64,000 bases of DNA from Acidiferrimicrobium sp. IK. Its GTDB lineage: Bacteria; Actinomycetota; Acidimicrobiia; Acidimicrobiales; Palsa-688. The stretch's first letter is position 1; each line of letters opens with the position of its first letter. The DNA is taken from NCBI RefSeq assembly GCF_025499425.1, contig NZ_JAIMCB010000008.1:62001-126000 (forward strand), given 5' to 3'. This document shows, piece after piece, positions 27,228 to 36,302 of this stretch. A model generated the notes under the pieces. It saw only the letters and a list, made by a program, of their open reading frames with translations. It had not been told where the DNA came from and did not search any database. The position numbers were made by a program, and so were the translations under genes.

Positions 27228-27842
27228 ATGCCTGATCAGCCGACCTTCTCCCCCACCGCCCAGATGCAGGGCGGGGACCGGTCCCTCGATATCTACGGGC
27301 GCCTCCTGCGGGAGCGGATCGTCTTCCTCGGCACCCAGGTCGACGACACCAGCGCCAACCTGATCTGCGCCCAGCTGCTGCTGCTCGCGGCCGAGGACAA
27401 CAAGAAGGACATCAGCCTCTACATCAACTCCCCCGGCGGGTCGGTGACCGCCGGGCTGGCGATCTACGACACGATGCAGTTCGTCCCCTGCGACGTCTCG
27501 ACGGTGTGCATGGGTCTGGCGGCGTCGATGGGACAGTTCCTGCTCTGCGCCGGCGAGCCCGGCAAGCGCTTCGCCCTCCCCCACTCCCGGATCCTCATGC
27601 ACCAGCCGTCGGGCCAGGCCCAGGGCCAGGCCGCGGACATCGCCATCCAGGCGGAGCAGATCATCTACCTGAAGCGGATGATGGCCGAGCGCATCGCCTT
27701 CCACACCGGCCAGCCCATCGAGCGGATCGAAGCCGACTCCGACCGGGACCGCTGGTTCACTGCCGAGGAGGCGAAGGCCTACGGCTTCATCGACGCGGTG
27801 ATCGAGAAGGCCCCCGACGTCACCGAGCCGGCCAACGCCTGA
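27228..27842 (+). CDS. clpP: ATP-dependent Clp protease proteolytic subunit
   Basis: ClpP forms the tetradecameric serine-protease chamber used by Clp ATPases. The 204-residue product has the nucleophile Ser100 in G-L-A-A-S-M-G-Q, His125 in L-M-H-Q-P-S-G and a catalytic Asp near 174 in D-R-D-R-W-F, plus [11 protein letters not shown]. It lacks neighbouring tig, clpX or a second clpP, which Actinobacteria often have in tandem, so it is probably an additional paralogue. The next gene on the same strand starts 50 bases later with its own promoter-like box. Confidence 0.93.
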   Translation: MPDQPTFSPTAQMQGGDRSLDIYGRLLRERIVFLGTQVDDTSANLICAQLLLLAAEDNKKDISLYINSPGGSVTAGLAIYDTMQFVPCDVSTVCMGLAASMGQFLLCAGEPGKRFALPHSRILMHQPSGQAQGQAADIAIQAEQIIYLKRMMAERIAFHTGQPIERIEADSDRDRWFTAEEAKAYGFIDAVIEKAPDVTEPANA

Positions 27843-27880
27843 GTCTGACGGCTGACGGCTGGCGCCAGCGAGACCCCTGG

Positions 27881-27892
27881 TAGGGTCGCCCG
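27881..27892 (+). promoter_or_regulatory. Leaderless-type promoter at the start of the polysaccharide locus
   Basis: TAGGGT (27881-27886) is followed by 6 bases and GTG 27893. It lies 38 bases after the clpP stop. CTGGCGCCAG, a 10-base palindrome, occurs just upstream (27859-27868). Confidence 0.45.
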
Positions 27893-29068
27893 GTGGTTGG
27901 CAGGCTGGCGATCGTGCCCCCGCGCTTCGGGGACACCGTGGTGGGCGGGTCCGAAGCGGTTTCGAGAGAGACCGCCCTCGGGCTGGCCTCGAGGGGCTGG
28001 GACGTCGAGGTCCTGACCACGACGGCCCTCGACCACTACGCCTGGGGCAACGACCTGCCGGAGGGCGAAGAGGAGGTTGGCGGTCTGCGGGTCCGCCGTT
28101 TCCGGATGGTCCACCATGGGGGGCGGGCGGGCGAAGCCATCCAGCGCCGCCTGACGGCGGGGATCATGCCGAGCCTGGACGAGCAGATCACATGGCTGAG
28201 CTGGCGGTTCCAGGTGCCGGGCCTGTACCACCACCTGCTGCGCTACGCCGACAGCTACGACGCCGTGGTGTTCTCGCCGTACCTGTTCTGGACCACGACC
28301 GTCTGCATGCCGGCAGTGGCCGAGAAGGCGGTGGTGGTCCCGTGCTTGCACGACGAGGTCTACGCCCGTCTCGACGTCATCCGCCCGGTCGTCGCCGATG
28401 CCGCCTCTGTGTGGTTCCTCTCCGAGCCCGAGCACCTCTTGGCCCACCGGCTGGGCCCGGTGGCGCCCCGCCACACCGTGACCGGGTCGGGGGTGGCGGT
28501 CCCGCAAGGCTACGACCCCGACGGGTTCGTGGCCCGCCACCGGCTGCGCCGCCCGTTCCTGCTCTACGCCGGTCGACGCGAGCGCGACAAAGGCTGGGAC
28601 GCGCTGGTCGACATGTTCGCGGTAGCGGTACGGGAGGTGGGCGTGGACATGGACCTGGTGACCTTCGGCGTGGGCGAGGTGGACCCCCCGGCGTCGATCG
28701 CCGACCGGGTGATCGACCTGGGCTTCCTGCCCGACGAGGAGCGCGACAGCGCCTTCGCCGCCGCCACCGCCTACGCGCAGCCCAGCCGGATGGAAAGCTT
28801 CTCCCGGACGGTGATGGAGGCTTGGCTCGCCGGCTCCCCGGTGCTCTCGGTGGCCGGCAGCGAGGTCGTCAACTGGCACATCGAGCGCTCAGGTGGGGGC
28901 CTCACCTACTCCGACGGGTTCGAGCTGGGCGAGGCGTTGCACTGGGTGGCGGCAAACCCCAACGGCCGGGCCGAAATGGCCGCCGCCGGGCGGCGCTACG
29001 TGCTCGACAACTGCACCTGGCCGGTCGTGCTGGATCGGATGGAGGCCGACCTGCGTGCCTGGACATAA
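27893..29068 (+). CDS. Glycosyltransferase family 4 protein
   Basis: The 391-residue protein has the GT-B fold: an N-terminal G-G-S-E-A-V-S-R-E-T-A-L-G-L donor/acceptor domain, then in the second half L-Y-A-G-R-R-E-R-D-K-G-W-D, L-G-F-L-P-D-E-E-R and the retaining signature S-R-M-E-S-F-S-R-T-V-M-E-A-W near residues 300-315, where E-x-x-x-x-x-x-E spans the nucleotide-sugar site. It probably adds a sugar to a lipid-linked or surface glycan in the cytoplasm. Acceptor and donor cannot be read from sequence. Confidence 0.88.
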   Translation: MVGRLAIVPPRFGDTVVGGSEAVSRETALGLASRGWDVEVLTTTALDHYAWGNDLPEGEEEVGGLRVRRFRMVHHGGRAGEAIQRRLTAGIMPSLDEQITWLSWRFQVPGLYHHLLRYADSYDAVVFSPYLFWTTTVCMPAVAEKAVVVPCLHDEVYARLDVIRPVVADAASVWFLSEPEHLLAHRLGPVAPRHTVTGSGVAVPQGYDPDGFVARHRLRRPFLLYAGRRERDKGWDALVDMFAVAVREVGVDMDLVTFGVGEVDPPASIADRVIDLGFLPDEERDSAFAAATAYAQPSRMESFSRTVMEAWLAGSPVLSVAGSEVVNWHIERSGGGLTYSDGFELGEALHWVAANPNGRAEMAAAGRRYVLDNCTWPVVLDRMEADLRAWT

Positions 29069-29813
29069 CCCGGTGGCCGCCAGCCCCGGCGAGCCGCTCG
29101 GCCCCCAGGTGCCCGGCACCACCACGCTGGTCTACGGCAGCTACCACCCGGTGCCCGGTCCGGCTGCGTCGGCCACCCGGGCTGAGGTGCTGGCGGCGTG
29201 GACGGCGGGCGAGGTGGTCACGGTGGTGTCCCCCCGCCCGTCGGCCGCGCACCTGGCAGTGCGCATCGCCGGCCCGCTGGCCGCCCGGCGGCTCCACAAC
29301 GTTCGGCGCAAGACCGGCGCCGGCGGCCTGGTGTTCTGCGCGGAAGCTGGCGTTCCGCTGGTCGCCGGGCGCGGGCCACTGGGCTTGGCCAACGCCGTTC
29401 TCACCGCCGGGCTCCTAGCCCGGGCCTTCGGCGCCTTCGAGGAGGTGACGCTGGTGGTCACCGGCGATCTGGGCGTCCCCGCATGGGTGCTGGCCCCGCT
29501 TCGGCGGGCCGCCACCGAGGTGCGCGGCCCCCATTCCGCCGCCGGGCCGCCCCCCACCCCCCGCCCCAGGGCCACCGGGGAGGACGGGGCGGTGGCCGAG
29601 GGACGACGCGCAGTACACGACTACGCAGCCGGCGACCGCCTCCGGGCCGGCGTGGCACAGGTCTCGCCCCTAGGCCCGCCCGAGATCCCGTGGAAGTTGC
29701 GGGCGCGGGGGATCGCCGGGGTGGCCGCCCGGCGGCTGCTCGGCTCCCGGGCTCCGGCGGCCCGCTCGGCTTTGCGAGCGTTGCGCTCGGCCGCCGCCGC
29801 ACGCAGCCGCTGA
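29055..29813 (+). CDS. Hypothetical protein linked to glycosyltransferases
   Basis: I do not recognise a family. The start is GTG 29055, overlapping the previous gene by 14 bases, or GTG 29073 just after its stop. The protein of about 252 residues has T-L-V-Y-G-S-Y-H-P-V-P-G-P near its start, alternating hydrophobic strands and helices (V-V-T-V-V-S-P-R, L-V-F-C-A-E-A-G-V, V-T-L-V-V-T-G-D-L) that look like half of a Rossmann/GT-B fold, and a basic Ala/Arg-rich C-terminal helix. It may be a degenerate or partner subunit of the preceding glycosyltransferase. Confidence 0.6.
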   Translation: MPGHNPVAASPGEPLGPQVPGTTTLVYGSYHPVPGPAASATRAEVLAAWTAGEVVTVVSPRPSAAHLAVRIAGPLAARRLHNVRRKTGAGGLVFCAEAGVPLVAGRGPLGLANAVLTAGLLARAFGAFEEVTLVVTGDLGVPAWVLAPLRRAATEVRGPHSAAGPPPTPRPRATGEDGAVAEGRRAVHDYAAGDRLRAGVAQVSPLGPPEIPWKLRARGIAGVAARRLLGSRAPAARSALRALRSAAAARSR

Positions 29814-29836
29814 CCGCTCGGTCGGCGAAGGCCGGC

Positions 29837-31063
29837 TCAGCCCTCGGGCGGCCCCCCCTCCCAGGTTGTGTCCACCCCGGCCCAGCGGTCCCAAACTGCC
29901 CGAGGATCGACGGTTCGCTGCCGGCGCATCCTCCGGCGGGACCAAAGCGCCGCGGGCGCGGCGCTCAGAACTGCCCGACGGACCCCGTCGAGGGGGCCGG
30001 CGAGAGCGCGACGGCGCAGCTCCGCGGCGGCGACCGCGGCCGGGGCGTTGCGCAGCAGGCACAGGGTCCGGTTGCGCTCGGCCAGGTAGCGAACCCAGGA
30101 GGAGACCTGTCCGCCGCTGGTCGCCGACACCCGGTGCTCGACCGTTGCGCCGGCGTCATAGAGGACCCGCATCCCGAGGAGACGGGCCCGCCAGCACCAG
30201 TCACCGTCCTCGTAGTAGGCGAAGAACTCGTCGGCCAGCGGGCCGACCGCGGCCCAGGTAGCGCCCCGGGCCACCAGAGCCGTGCCGCTGGCGAAGAAGC
30301 ACTCCCGGCTGGTGTCGAAGCGGCCGTCGTCGGGGGTCTCGGCACCGAAGTCGCCGAGGACGCCGTCGCGGCGCAAGTACGAACCGGCCTTATTGACCAA
30401 CCGGGTCACGGGGCCGGAGGCGACGGGTCGGCCGTCGACCTCAACAGGCTCCGGGCTGGGACCGGGCACCGGGACGTAGAACGGCGCGGAGGGCACCGTC
30501 CAGCGCCACCGCTCCCCGGCTTCGCCCTCCATGGCGTGGAGGCCTCCGCCGGCGGCCTGCTCGAGCACCTCCCGGCCGCCGGCGCGCACCGAGCGCAGCC
30601 GGGTTCCCAGGACGCGGTGGTCGCCGGGCGCCGCGGTGCGGGCGTCGCCGAGGCGGACCTGCTGCCACCACCCGGCCATCAGCACCTTGGGCCCGACCGC
30701 GGCGACCCCGGGGTCCTCCAGCGCGGCAGCGGCGCTCGCCACCCAGTCCGGGCCCGCCACTGCGTCGTCGTTGAGCAGCGCCACCAGGGCGCCCCTGGCG
30801 TGGCGCAGCCCCACGTTGACGCCGCCCGCGAAGCCCAGGTTGGTCTCCGAGCGCAGGACCCGGGCGCCGATTGGCGCGGCGAGCGCCGCCGCAGCCCGCC
30901 CGGCGCTGCCGTTGTCGATGCAGAGCACCTCGACCCCGCCCGCCAGACGCTGACCCAAGGCCGACTCCAGGCACGGGGCCAGCCAGGCACCGGGCTGGTA
31001 GGACAGCACGATGACCGTGGCCGCGGGCCGGGCCGGGCCCGTCCCGGCGGCGACCTCGCGCAC
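29837..31063 (-). CDS. Glycosyltransferase family 2 protein
   Basis: The 408-residue inverting GT-A enzyme has V-I-V-L-S-Y-Q-P at about 17-24, C-I-D-N-G-S near 48, N-L-G-F-A-G-G-V-N near 75, the donor-binding L-L-N-D-D-A (DxD-like) near 97, and E-D-G-D-W-C-W-R-A-R near 265. These match rhamnosyl/mannosyl-type GT2 enzymes of O-antigen and wall polysaccharides. It starts with GTG 31063 and lies downstream of the small coiled-coil gene at 31123 with a 59-base gap, probably in the same transcript. It converges with the preceding hypothetical gene. Confidence 0.87.
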   Translation of the reverse strand: MREVAAGTGPARPAATVIVLSYQPGAWLAPCLESALGQRLAGGVEVLCIDNGSAGRAAAALAAPIGARVLRSETNLGFAGGVNVGLRHARGALVALLNDDAVAGPDWVASAAAALEDPGVAAVGPKVLMAGWWQQVRLGDARTAAPGDHRVLGTRLRSVRAGGREVLEQAAGGGLHAMEGEAGERWRWTVPSAPFYVPVPGPSPEPVEVDGRPVASGPVTRLVNKAGSYLRRDGVLGDFGAETPDDGRFDTSRECFFASGTALVARGATWAAVGPLADEFFAYYEDGDWCWRARLLGMRVLYDAGATVEHRVSATSGGQVSSWVRYLAERNRTLCLLRNAPAAVAAAELRRRALAGPLDGVRRAVLSAAPAALWSRRRMRRQRTVDPRAVWDRWAGVDTTWEGGPPEG

Positions 31064-31122
31064 CGCCGACTGCCTCCCGCTCGCCGTCGCCCTGGACCGG
31101 GGGAACGCTTCAGCGGGAGGCG

Positions 31123-31440
31123 TCAGCGGGGGGCATCCAGGGGCAGTGCGCCCTGCGCCGGCGGCCCCGCCGCGATCCCGCCGGCGGCCGCCAGACGGTC
31201 GAGGATCGAGCGCAGCCGGGCCAGCTCCTCGCTGAGGGCGCCGACCTCGGCGGAGAGCCGGGCGAGGGTGCGCCCGAACACCTCGGCGACGTCGTCGGCG
31301 GCGTCGCCGTGGTCCCCGACGATCCGTCGCAGCTCGGCGATCTCTTCCCTGGTCACCTGCTCCGCGGCCCCGACCCGCTCGTCAACGAGCTGACGGATGG
31401 GGTCCAGCAGGTAGCGGTCACGGGCCTGCCTGGCGTCCAC
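31123..31440 (-). CDS. Small coiled-coil protein in glycosyltransferase operon
   Basis: This 105-residue protein is mostly alpha-helical heptad sequence (V-D-E-R-V-G-A-A-E-Q-V, then L-A-R-L-S-A-E-V-G-A-L, then L-A-R-L-R-S-I-L-D-R-L) ending in a Pro/Ala tail. I recognise no enzyme domain. GTG 31440 is chosen because TAGTGT lies 8 bases upstream; longer readings extend into the divergent gene. It is one of several small coiled-coil proteins scattered among the glycosyltransferases here and may act as a scaffold or partner, which is inference. Confidence 0.6.
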   Translation of the reverse strand: MDARQARDRYLLDPIRQLVDERVGAAEQVTREEIAELRRIVGDHGDAADDVAEVFGRTLARLSAEVGALSEELARLRSILDRLAAAGGIAAGPPAQGALPLDAPR

Positions 31441-31481
31441 GGGGGCCAACACTACCCGGGGCGTCGCTAGGGTGATCCGCC
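31441..31481. promoter_or_regulatory. Compact divergent promoter pair
   Basis: Within 41 bases, TAGTGT on the minus strand (31454-31449) serves the gene starting at 31440 and TAGGGT on the plus strand (31468-31473) serves the gene starting at 31482, each 8 bases from its GTG. The two transcription units must compete for polymerase or share activation. Confidence 0.45.
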
Positions 31482-32192
31482 GTGCGCGACGCCAGCCGAC
31501 CAGACGACCGCTGGGCCGCCGGCCTGCAGGCCCTCGCCGGCGACCGCCCGGTGGTGATCGTGGAAGACCCCGACGCGACGAAGCCCGAGCCGGCGCCGGC
31601 GGGCAGCCTGGTAGTGCTGAGCGCCGCGCTCGAGCGGATGGCGGCCGAGCAGCGTCCGGCGGTGGCGCGAGCGCTCGGCGGCGCCGACGCGGTGCTGCTG
31701 TGCCCGCCGGCGGGTGCCGGAGTGCGGGCCGTCTCCCCTCAGTGCCTGCCGGAGTGGGTGGCCGCCTTCGCCGCGGAAGGCCTGTGGCGGGTGCCTGGCG
31801 CCGCCCTCGGGTGGCTGACGTCGTGGGGCGTGCTACTCGAGCGCGCCCCACTCGACCCCGCCGGCCTGGCCCTGCGCTACGAGCGGCTGCTCCTGGCCGC
31901 GACCGGCCAGCGACGGGCCGACGCCGACACCGCCCGGGTCCTGGCGCTGACCGACCGGGTCATCGGCTTGGAGGCCGAATTGGCTGAGGCCGCTTACCGG
32001 CGTGACCAGGCGCAGCTCGAACGGGATGCGACGGTGGAGGCCGAGCGGGCCACGGCGGCCGCGCTGCGCTCGGCCACGGCCGCCCTCGACGCGATGCGGG
32101 CCTCGGCGTCGTGGCGGATCGGCCAGGGCGTCGTCGGTCCGCTCCGGCGGGCCGCGGGCAGCGTGCGCCGGCGGGGCGCACCGGGAAGCTAA
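31482..32192 (+). CDS. Hypothetical protein with C-terminal coiled coil and basic helix
   Basis: The 236-residue product has an alpha/beta N-terminal half (V-V-I-V-E-D-P-D near 22, L-L-C-P-P-A-G-A-G near 72, F-A-A-E-G-L-W-R-V-P near 97) that could be a degenerate Rossmann domain, then a long coiled coil (about 150-205). It ends with M-R-A-S-A-S-W-R-I-G-Q-G-V and an amphipathic basic helix. That 'RAS-W' plus basic-helix ending is often seen in polysaccharide-cluster proteins and resembles the tail of the 41189 gene product. The function is unknown. Coordinates follow GTG 31482. Confidence 0.6.
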   Translation: MRDASRPDDRWAAGLQALAGDRPVVIVEDPDATKPEPAPAGSLVVLSAALERMAAEQRPAVARALGGADAVLLCPPAGAGVRAVSPQCLPEWVAAFAAEGLWRVPGAALGWLTSWGVLLERAPLDPAGLALRYERLLLAATGQRRADADTARVLALTDRVIGLEAELAEAAYRRDQAQLERDATVEAERATAAALRSATAALDAMRASASWRIGQGVVGPLRRAAGSVRRRGAPGS

Positions 32193-32227
32193 GGCGCCCC
32201 CGGCGCGGCCCGCGCCATCAGGCCGCC

Positions 32228-32243
32228 TACCATCGTCGCCCAC
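32228..32243 (+). promoter_or_regulatory. Candidate promoter of the tandem glycosyltransferase gene
   Basis: TACCAT (32228-32233) lies 10 bases before ATG 32244, slightly far for a leaderless start; the overlapping CATCGT at 7 bases is an alternative. Confidence 0.3.
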
Positions 32244-33833
32244 ATGCCGACGCCGACCGACGCTCCCGGCCGCACCCCCGAGGTGTCGATCCTGGTGCCG
32301 GTGTTCGACACGCCCGAGCCGTTCCTGAGGGCCATGGTCGCCTCGGTGCGGGCCCAGACCTTCGCCGACTGGGAGCTGGTACTGGTCGACGACGGCTCGA
32401 GCGCCCCGCACGTCGGCCCGGTTCTCGCGGAGCTGGCCGCCGCGGACGAGCGGATAGTCGTGGACCGCTTGGCGGCCAACGCCGGGATCGTCGCCGCGTC
32501 CGCTCGGGCTTTGGACCTGGCGTCGGGACGGTGGGTGGCACTGGTCGACCACGACGACGAGCTGGCCCCCGAAGCCCTGGCCCGCTGCATGGAGGTGATC
32601 AGCGCCGACCCTCTCGTCGACATGGTCTACACCGACGAGAATCGCCGCGGCCCGGGCGGGGACATCCCTATGCGCAAGCCGGACTGGTCCCCCGAGCGGC
32701 TACGGGCCCAGATGTACACCGGGCACCTGACGGCGTTGCGCCGCTCTCTGGTGTCGGAGGTGGGGGGGTTCCGCCCCGGGTTCGACGGATCCCAGGACTA
32801 CGACCTGGTGCTGCGAGCCGGGGAGCGAGCCCGGCGGGTGGCCCACATCCCCGAGGTGCTCTACCACTGGCGGTTGGTGCCGGGCTCGGTGGGCCAAGTG
32901 GGGAGGCCGGAGGTGTTCGCGGCCGCCCGGCAGGCGGTGGCCGACCACCTGGCGCGCACCGGTGCGCCCGGCACGGTAGAGCAGGTCGACCCGACCGGCG
33001 TGTACCGGATCCGCCGGCCGGTGCTGGGCCATCCGCTGGTCAGCCTGGTCATCCCGACCCGAGGCAGCAGCGGAACGGTCGGAGGACGCGAGAGGGTGTA
33101 TGTCGTGGAGCTGCTGCGGGGGCTTGTAGCCCGCTGCTCGTGGGCCCGCTGGGAGGCGGTGGTCGTCGCCGACACCGCCACCCCGCCCGCCACCGTGGAC
33201 GCCCTGCGGGCGGTGGCCGGCGACCGCCTCACCCTGGTGCCCTTCGACGAGCCGTTCCACTTCGCCCGCAAGATCAACCGGGGGGCCCTGGCTGCGGCCG
33301 GCGACTACCTGGTGGCGCTCAACGACGACATGGATCTCGTCACCCCGGACTGGCTCGAGACGATGCTGGGCCTCGCCCAGCAGCCCGACGTGGGCATGGT
33401 CGGCCCGCTGCTGACCTTCGAGGACGGCACGATCCAGCACGGAGGCCTGATGTTCCGGCGCCGCACGCCCGACAACATCGGGCACGGGATGGGCGGCGAC
33501 GAGCGAGGCCCGATGTTCGGTTTCGGCGTCGAGCGGGAGGTGTCGGGCTGCACGGGGGCCTGCGCGCTGCTGCCCACCGGCGTGTTCCACGAGGTCGGGG
33601 GCATGTCCGAGCGGTTCGCGGTCAACTACAACGACGTGGACCTTTCGTTCAAGGTCCGAGCCAGCGGGCGGCGGATCCTCTGGACGCCCTTTGCCCACCT
33701 CCGCCACTTCGAGTCGAAGTCCCGCACCGGCGGAGTCGGAGCATCTGAGGTGGCGGCCATCCTGGGCCGCTGGGGCCGCCGCTACGAGGGAGAGGACCCC
33801 TACTGGCCGGCGGCACCGGCCGGGCCGGACTGA
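32244..33833 (+). CDS. Two-domain family 2 glycosyltransferase
   Basis: The 529-residue protein contains two GT-A modules in tandem. The first (about 12-235) has S-I-L-V-P-V-F-D-T, L-V-D-D-G-S and V-D-H-D-D-E-L. The second (about 265-500) has S-L-V-I-P-T-R-G, L-N-D-D-M-D and N-Y-N-D-V-D-L-S-F-K. Such double enzymes can add two linkages or act as polymerising transferases in O-antigen and galactan-type synthesis. Either domain could be regulatory only. The gene is convergent with the pair at 33.9-36.3 kb. Confidence 0.88.
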   Translation: MPTPTDAPGRTPEVSILVPVFDTPEPFLRAMVASVRAQTFADWELVLVDDGSSAPHVGPVLAELAAADERIVVDRLAANAGIVAASARALDLASGRWVALVDHDDELAPEALARCMEVISADPLVDMVYTDENRRGPGGDIPMRKPDWSPERLRAQMYTGHLTALRRSLVSEVGGFRPGFDGSQDYDLVLRAGERARRVAHIPEVLYHWRLVPGSVGQVGRPEVFAAARQAVADHLARTGAPGTVEQVDPTGVYRIRRPVLGHPLVSLVIPTRGSSGTVGGRERVYVVELLRGLVARCSWARWEAVVVADTATPPATVDALRAVAGDRLTLVPFDEPFHFARKINRGALAAAGDYLVALNDDMDLVTPDWLETMLGLAQQPDVGMVGPLLTFEDGTIQHGGLMFRRRTPDNIGHGMGGDERGPMFGFGVEREVSGCTGACALLPTGVFHEVGGMSERFAVNYNDVDLSFKVRASGRRILWTPFAHLRHFESKSRTGGVGASEVAAILGRWGRRYEGEDPYWPAAPAGPD

Positions 33834-33867
33834 ACCTTCCCGACACCAGGGCCGCCGCGGCTCGCCC

Positions 33868-35181
33868 TCAGCTCCGCAGCCGCCGGAGCGCGCCCTGCAC
33901 CAGGCGGCGCGCCAGCACCGTGGCGTCGTGCGCCCACGGCGAGCCGGCAGGCGCCGGCGGCCGGGCCACCCGGTCAGGAGCGGGGCGGGGGTCGGCGCAG
34001 AACGCGGCCAGCGGGGCCGCCACCCGATCCCAGCGGAACCGTTCCGCCACCGCAGCGAAACGCTCCGCGTCGGGGCGGTCGGGGGAGGCGAGCACCGAGC
34101 GCAGCGCCGAGCGGATGCCGTCCACGTCCCCGGGGGCGACCGCCTGCCCGAGGCCCTCGCCGGCCACCAGGTCGGCCAGCACGTCGCCTCCGGTCAGCAC
34201 CATCGGCAGCCCGGCCCACAGGTAGTCGAGGACCCGGGTCCGGAACGAGAAGCGCGCCTCGATGTGGTCGAGGTGGGTGCTCACCCCCACGTCGGCGTCG
34301 AGCAGGTACGAGGCGCGCTGCTCGTAGGGCACCCAGCCCTCGTTGAAGAACACGTGCCGGTCGCGCAGCCCCAGGTCCAGGGCCAGCCGGCGGGTCTCGG
34401 CGGCCATCCGCATGGCCGGGACCGCCGGGTTGGGATGGCCCATACCCAGAAACACGAGGCGCACGTCGGGGACGTCGGAGCGCAGCAGGTCGACCGCCCG
34501 GACCAGGGAAAGCGGATCGAACCAGTTGTAGACCCCGCCGGCCCACAGCAGCACCGGGTCGCCGGCTCCGATGCCGGCGATCCGCTCCCGCAGCCTCGGC
34601 CCGGTACGCACCGCCGGAGCTGCCGACAGCCCGAAGGGCACCACTGCGATCAGGGCGTCCATCCCCGGCCCGGCGTCGTAGGTGTAGGGATTGACTCGGC
34701 CCGCAGACGCCAGCGACCCGAGCCAGAAGTCCCGCTGGCGTTCGGACGCGCAAAGAAAGAAGTCCCCGCGCCGCAGGTGGCGGTCGATGGCCGAGCGCAT
34801 CGCGTCGACCCGGCGGTCCCGGCCGGCCCGGGTGGCTTCCTCGCCGCTCGCAGCAGCCGGCTCGAGGTTCTCCAGGTGGTAGGGGTCGTACAGGTCGACC
34901 ACCACCGGGATCGGTGCAGCCTCGATCTCCGGCCACTCGTGGAGCACCCCGGCGGGGACGATCGCCACATCGGCCGAGGACAGAAGCCCCGCCCGACCCG
35001 GCCGGTCCGCGGCCACGACCCGCATGCCGGGGTGGCTGCGGGTGACACCGGCGGTCCCGGCAAGAGTCACGTCGTGGTCTGCGGCGAGGACCTCGGCCAG
35101 GTGCCACGCCCGGATGGCCGGCCCGGGCATCCGGTCCTGCAGCGGGTCGGTGGCGACCACCAGCACCCGCCGGCGGGTCAC
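33868..35181 (-). CDS. Glycosyltransferase family 4 protein
   Basis: The 437-residue GT-B protein has V-L-V-V-A-T-D-P-L at its start, Y-D-P-Y-H near 100, L-L-W-A-G-G-V-Y-N-W-F-D-P near 225, R-L-V-F-L-G-M-G, H-V-F-F-N-E-G-W-V-P and R-V-L-D-Y-L-W-A-G-L-P in the C-terminal domain. The GTG start at 35181 overlaps the upstream glycosyltransferase stop as GTGA, so it is translationally coupled to it. The canonical E-x7-E motif is replaced by a less common form, so the donor may be unusual. Confidence 0.85.
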   Translation of the reverse strand: MTRRRVLVVATDPLQDRMPGPAIRAWHLAEVLAADHDVTLAGTAGVTRSHPGMRVVAADRPGRAGLLSSADVAIVPAGVLHEWPEIEAAPIPVVVDLYDPYHLENLEPAAASGEEATRAGRDRRVDAMRSAIDRHLRRGDFFLCASERQRDFWLGSLASAGRVNPYTYDAGPGMDALIAVVPFGLSAAPAVRTGPRLRERIAGIGAGDPVLLWAGGVYNWFDPLSLVRAVDLLRSDVPDVRLVFLGMGHPNPAVPAMRMAAETRRLALDLGLRDRHVFFNEGWVPYEQRASYLLDADVGVSTHLDHIEARFSFRTRVLDYLWAGLPMVLTGGDVLADLVAGEGLGQAVAPGDVDGIRSALRSVLASPDRPDAERFAAVAERFRWDRVAAPLAAFCADPRPAPDRVARPPAPAGSPWAHDATVLARRLVQGALRRLRS

Positions 35182-36302
35182 GCCGGTAGCGGGCCGGGCC
35201 CGCCGCCTTCCAGCCACCCCTCAATGACCTCGATGGTGCGAGCCGACGTCACGGGCAGGGCGTAGGCGGACGCCCGGGCCCGGCCGGCCTTGACCAGGCC
35301 GGCGCGCCGGGCCTCGTCGGCCAGCAGTCCGGCCACTGCGTCGGCGACTTCCAGAGGGTCCTTCGAGTCGAGGAGCACCCCCGCGTCGGCGACGGTTTCG
35401 GGGAGCGCGGCGGCCCGGTAGGCCACCACCGGCACGCCCAGCTCGAAGGCCTCGAGCACCGGGACGCAGAAGCCCTCGTGCTCGGACATGCACACGAACA
35501 CGTCGGCGGTGGCAAAATGGGCCAGGAGGGCCGGGGTCGGCAAGCCGTCGAGGATCTCCACCGCGTCGGTCACGCCGAGCTGGGCGGACAGGCGGCGCAA
35601 GGAATGCAAGTAGCGCGGAGAGGTGACGCCGCCGACCAGCGTAAGGCGGGCTCGGGGGTCGTGAAACCGGCGGTACAGGGCCAGCGCCCCGATCAGGTGG
35701 TGCTGGCACTTGTTGGGCGCGATGCGCCCGACGAACAGCCACGTAGCCCCTCCACCGTCGCGCCGGCGCTGCAACCGGGCGAGCACCGCAGGGTCGGGAT
35801 CGTCGTGATATCGGTCCAGGTCGACCAGGAGCGGGGCGGTGGCCGTCGAGGGGTAGCCGGCCGCGATCAGCTCCGTCTCGTTGTAGCCCGACACGGCCAG
35901 CGCCCGGGCCGCCACCGGCGCCAGCGCCGCCATCTCCTGGCGGGCGGTGACCATGCTGGCGGCCGCCTCGGGCTCCCAGCGAGCGAAATACCGGGCCGGA
36001 GTGATGTTGTGATAATTCGCCCACACCGGCTGCCCGGCCGCGGCTGCCTCGGCCAGCCAGGCGGCCATTGGGCTGCCGGTGGACAGCTGGTAGAGCAGCA
36101 CCCGTCCCTCGCTGCGGGGCGGGCACTCCCGGTAGGGGCGGGCGTCGGCTCCGACGCGGGGGTCGATGTGCTCCCCCCAGATGTCAGAGGGAAAGCCCCG
36201 GGCCCGCAGCAGGCGGCGCAGCTCCAGAACGTGGGATCCGATGGCATCGAAGGGGGCGAATCCGGGGACGAACTGGTCGATGCGCTCGACAGGGACGCTC
36301 AC
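35178..36302 (-). CDS. Glycosyltransferase family 4 protein (WbdA/WcaK-like group)
   Basis: The 374-residue protein has a GT-B fold. Its N-terminal half includes G-S-H-V-L-E-L-R-R-L-L and Y-Q-L-S-T-G-S-P, the family feature for binding a lipid-linked acceptor. The second half has F-V-G-R-I-A-P-N-K near 195 and S-E-H-E-G-F-C-V-P-V-L-E-A-F near 275 (E-x7-E). It resembles mannosyl- and rhamnosyltransferases of ABC-transporter-dependent polysaccharides. GTG 36302 overlaps the preceding coiled-coil gene stop (GTGA), and the stop overlaps the next start, making a three-gene coupled set downstream of the Wzt ATPase. Confidence 0.88.
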   Translation of the reverse strand: MSVPVERIDQFVPGFAPFDAIGSHVLELRRLLRARGFPSDIWGEHIDPRVGADARPYRECPPRSEGRVLLYQLSTGSPMAAWLAEAAAAGQPVWANYHNITPARYFARWEPEAAASMVTARQEMAALAPVAARALAVSGYNETELIAAGYPSTATAPLLVDLDRYHDDPDPAVLARLQRRRDGGGATWLFVGRIAPNKCQHHLIGALALYRRFHDPRARLTLVGGVTSPRYLHSLRRLSAQLGVTDAVEILDGLPTPALLAHFATADVFVCMSEHEGFCVPVLEAFELGVPVVAYRAAALPETVADAGVLLDSKDPLEVADAVAGLLADEARRAGLVKAGRARASAYALPVTSARTIEVIEGWLEGGGPGPLPA

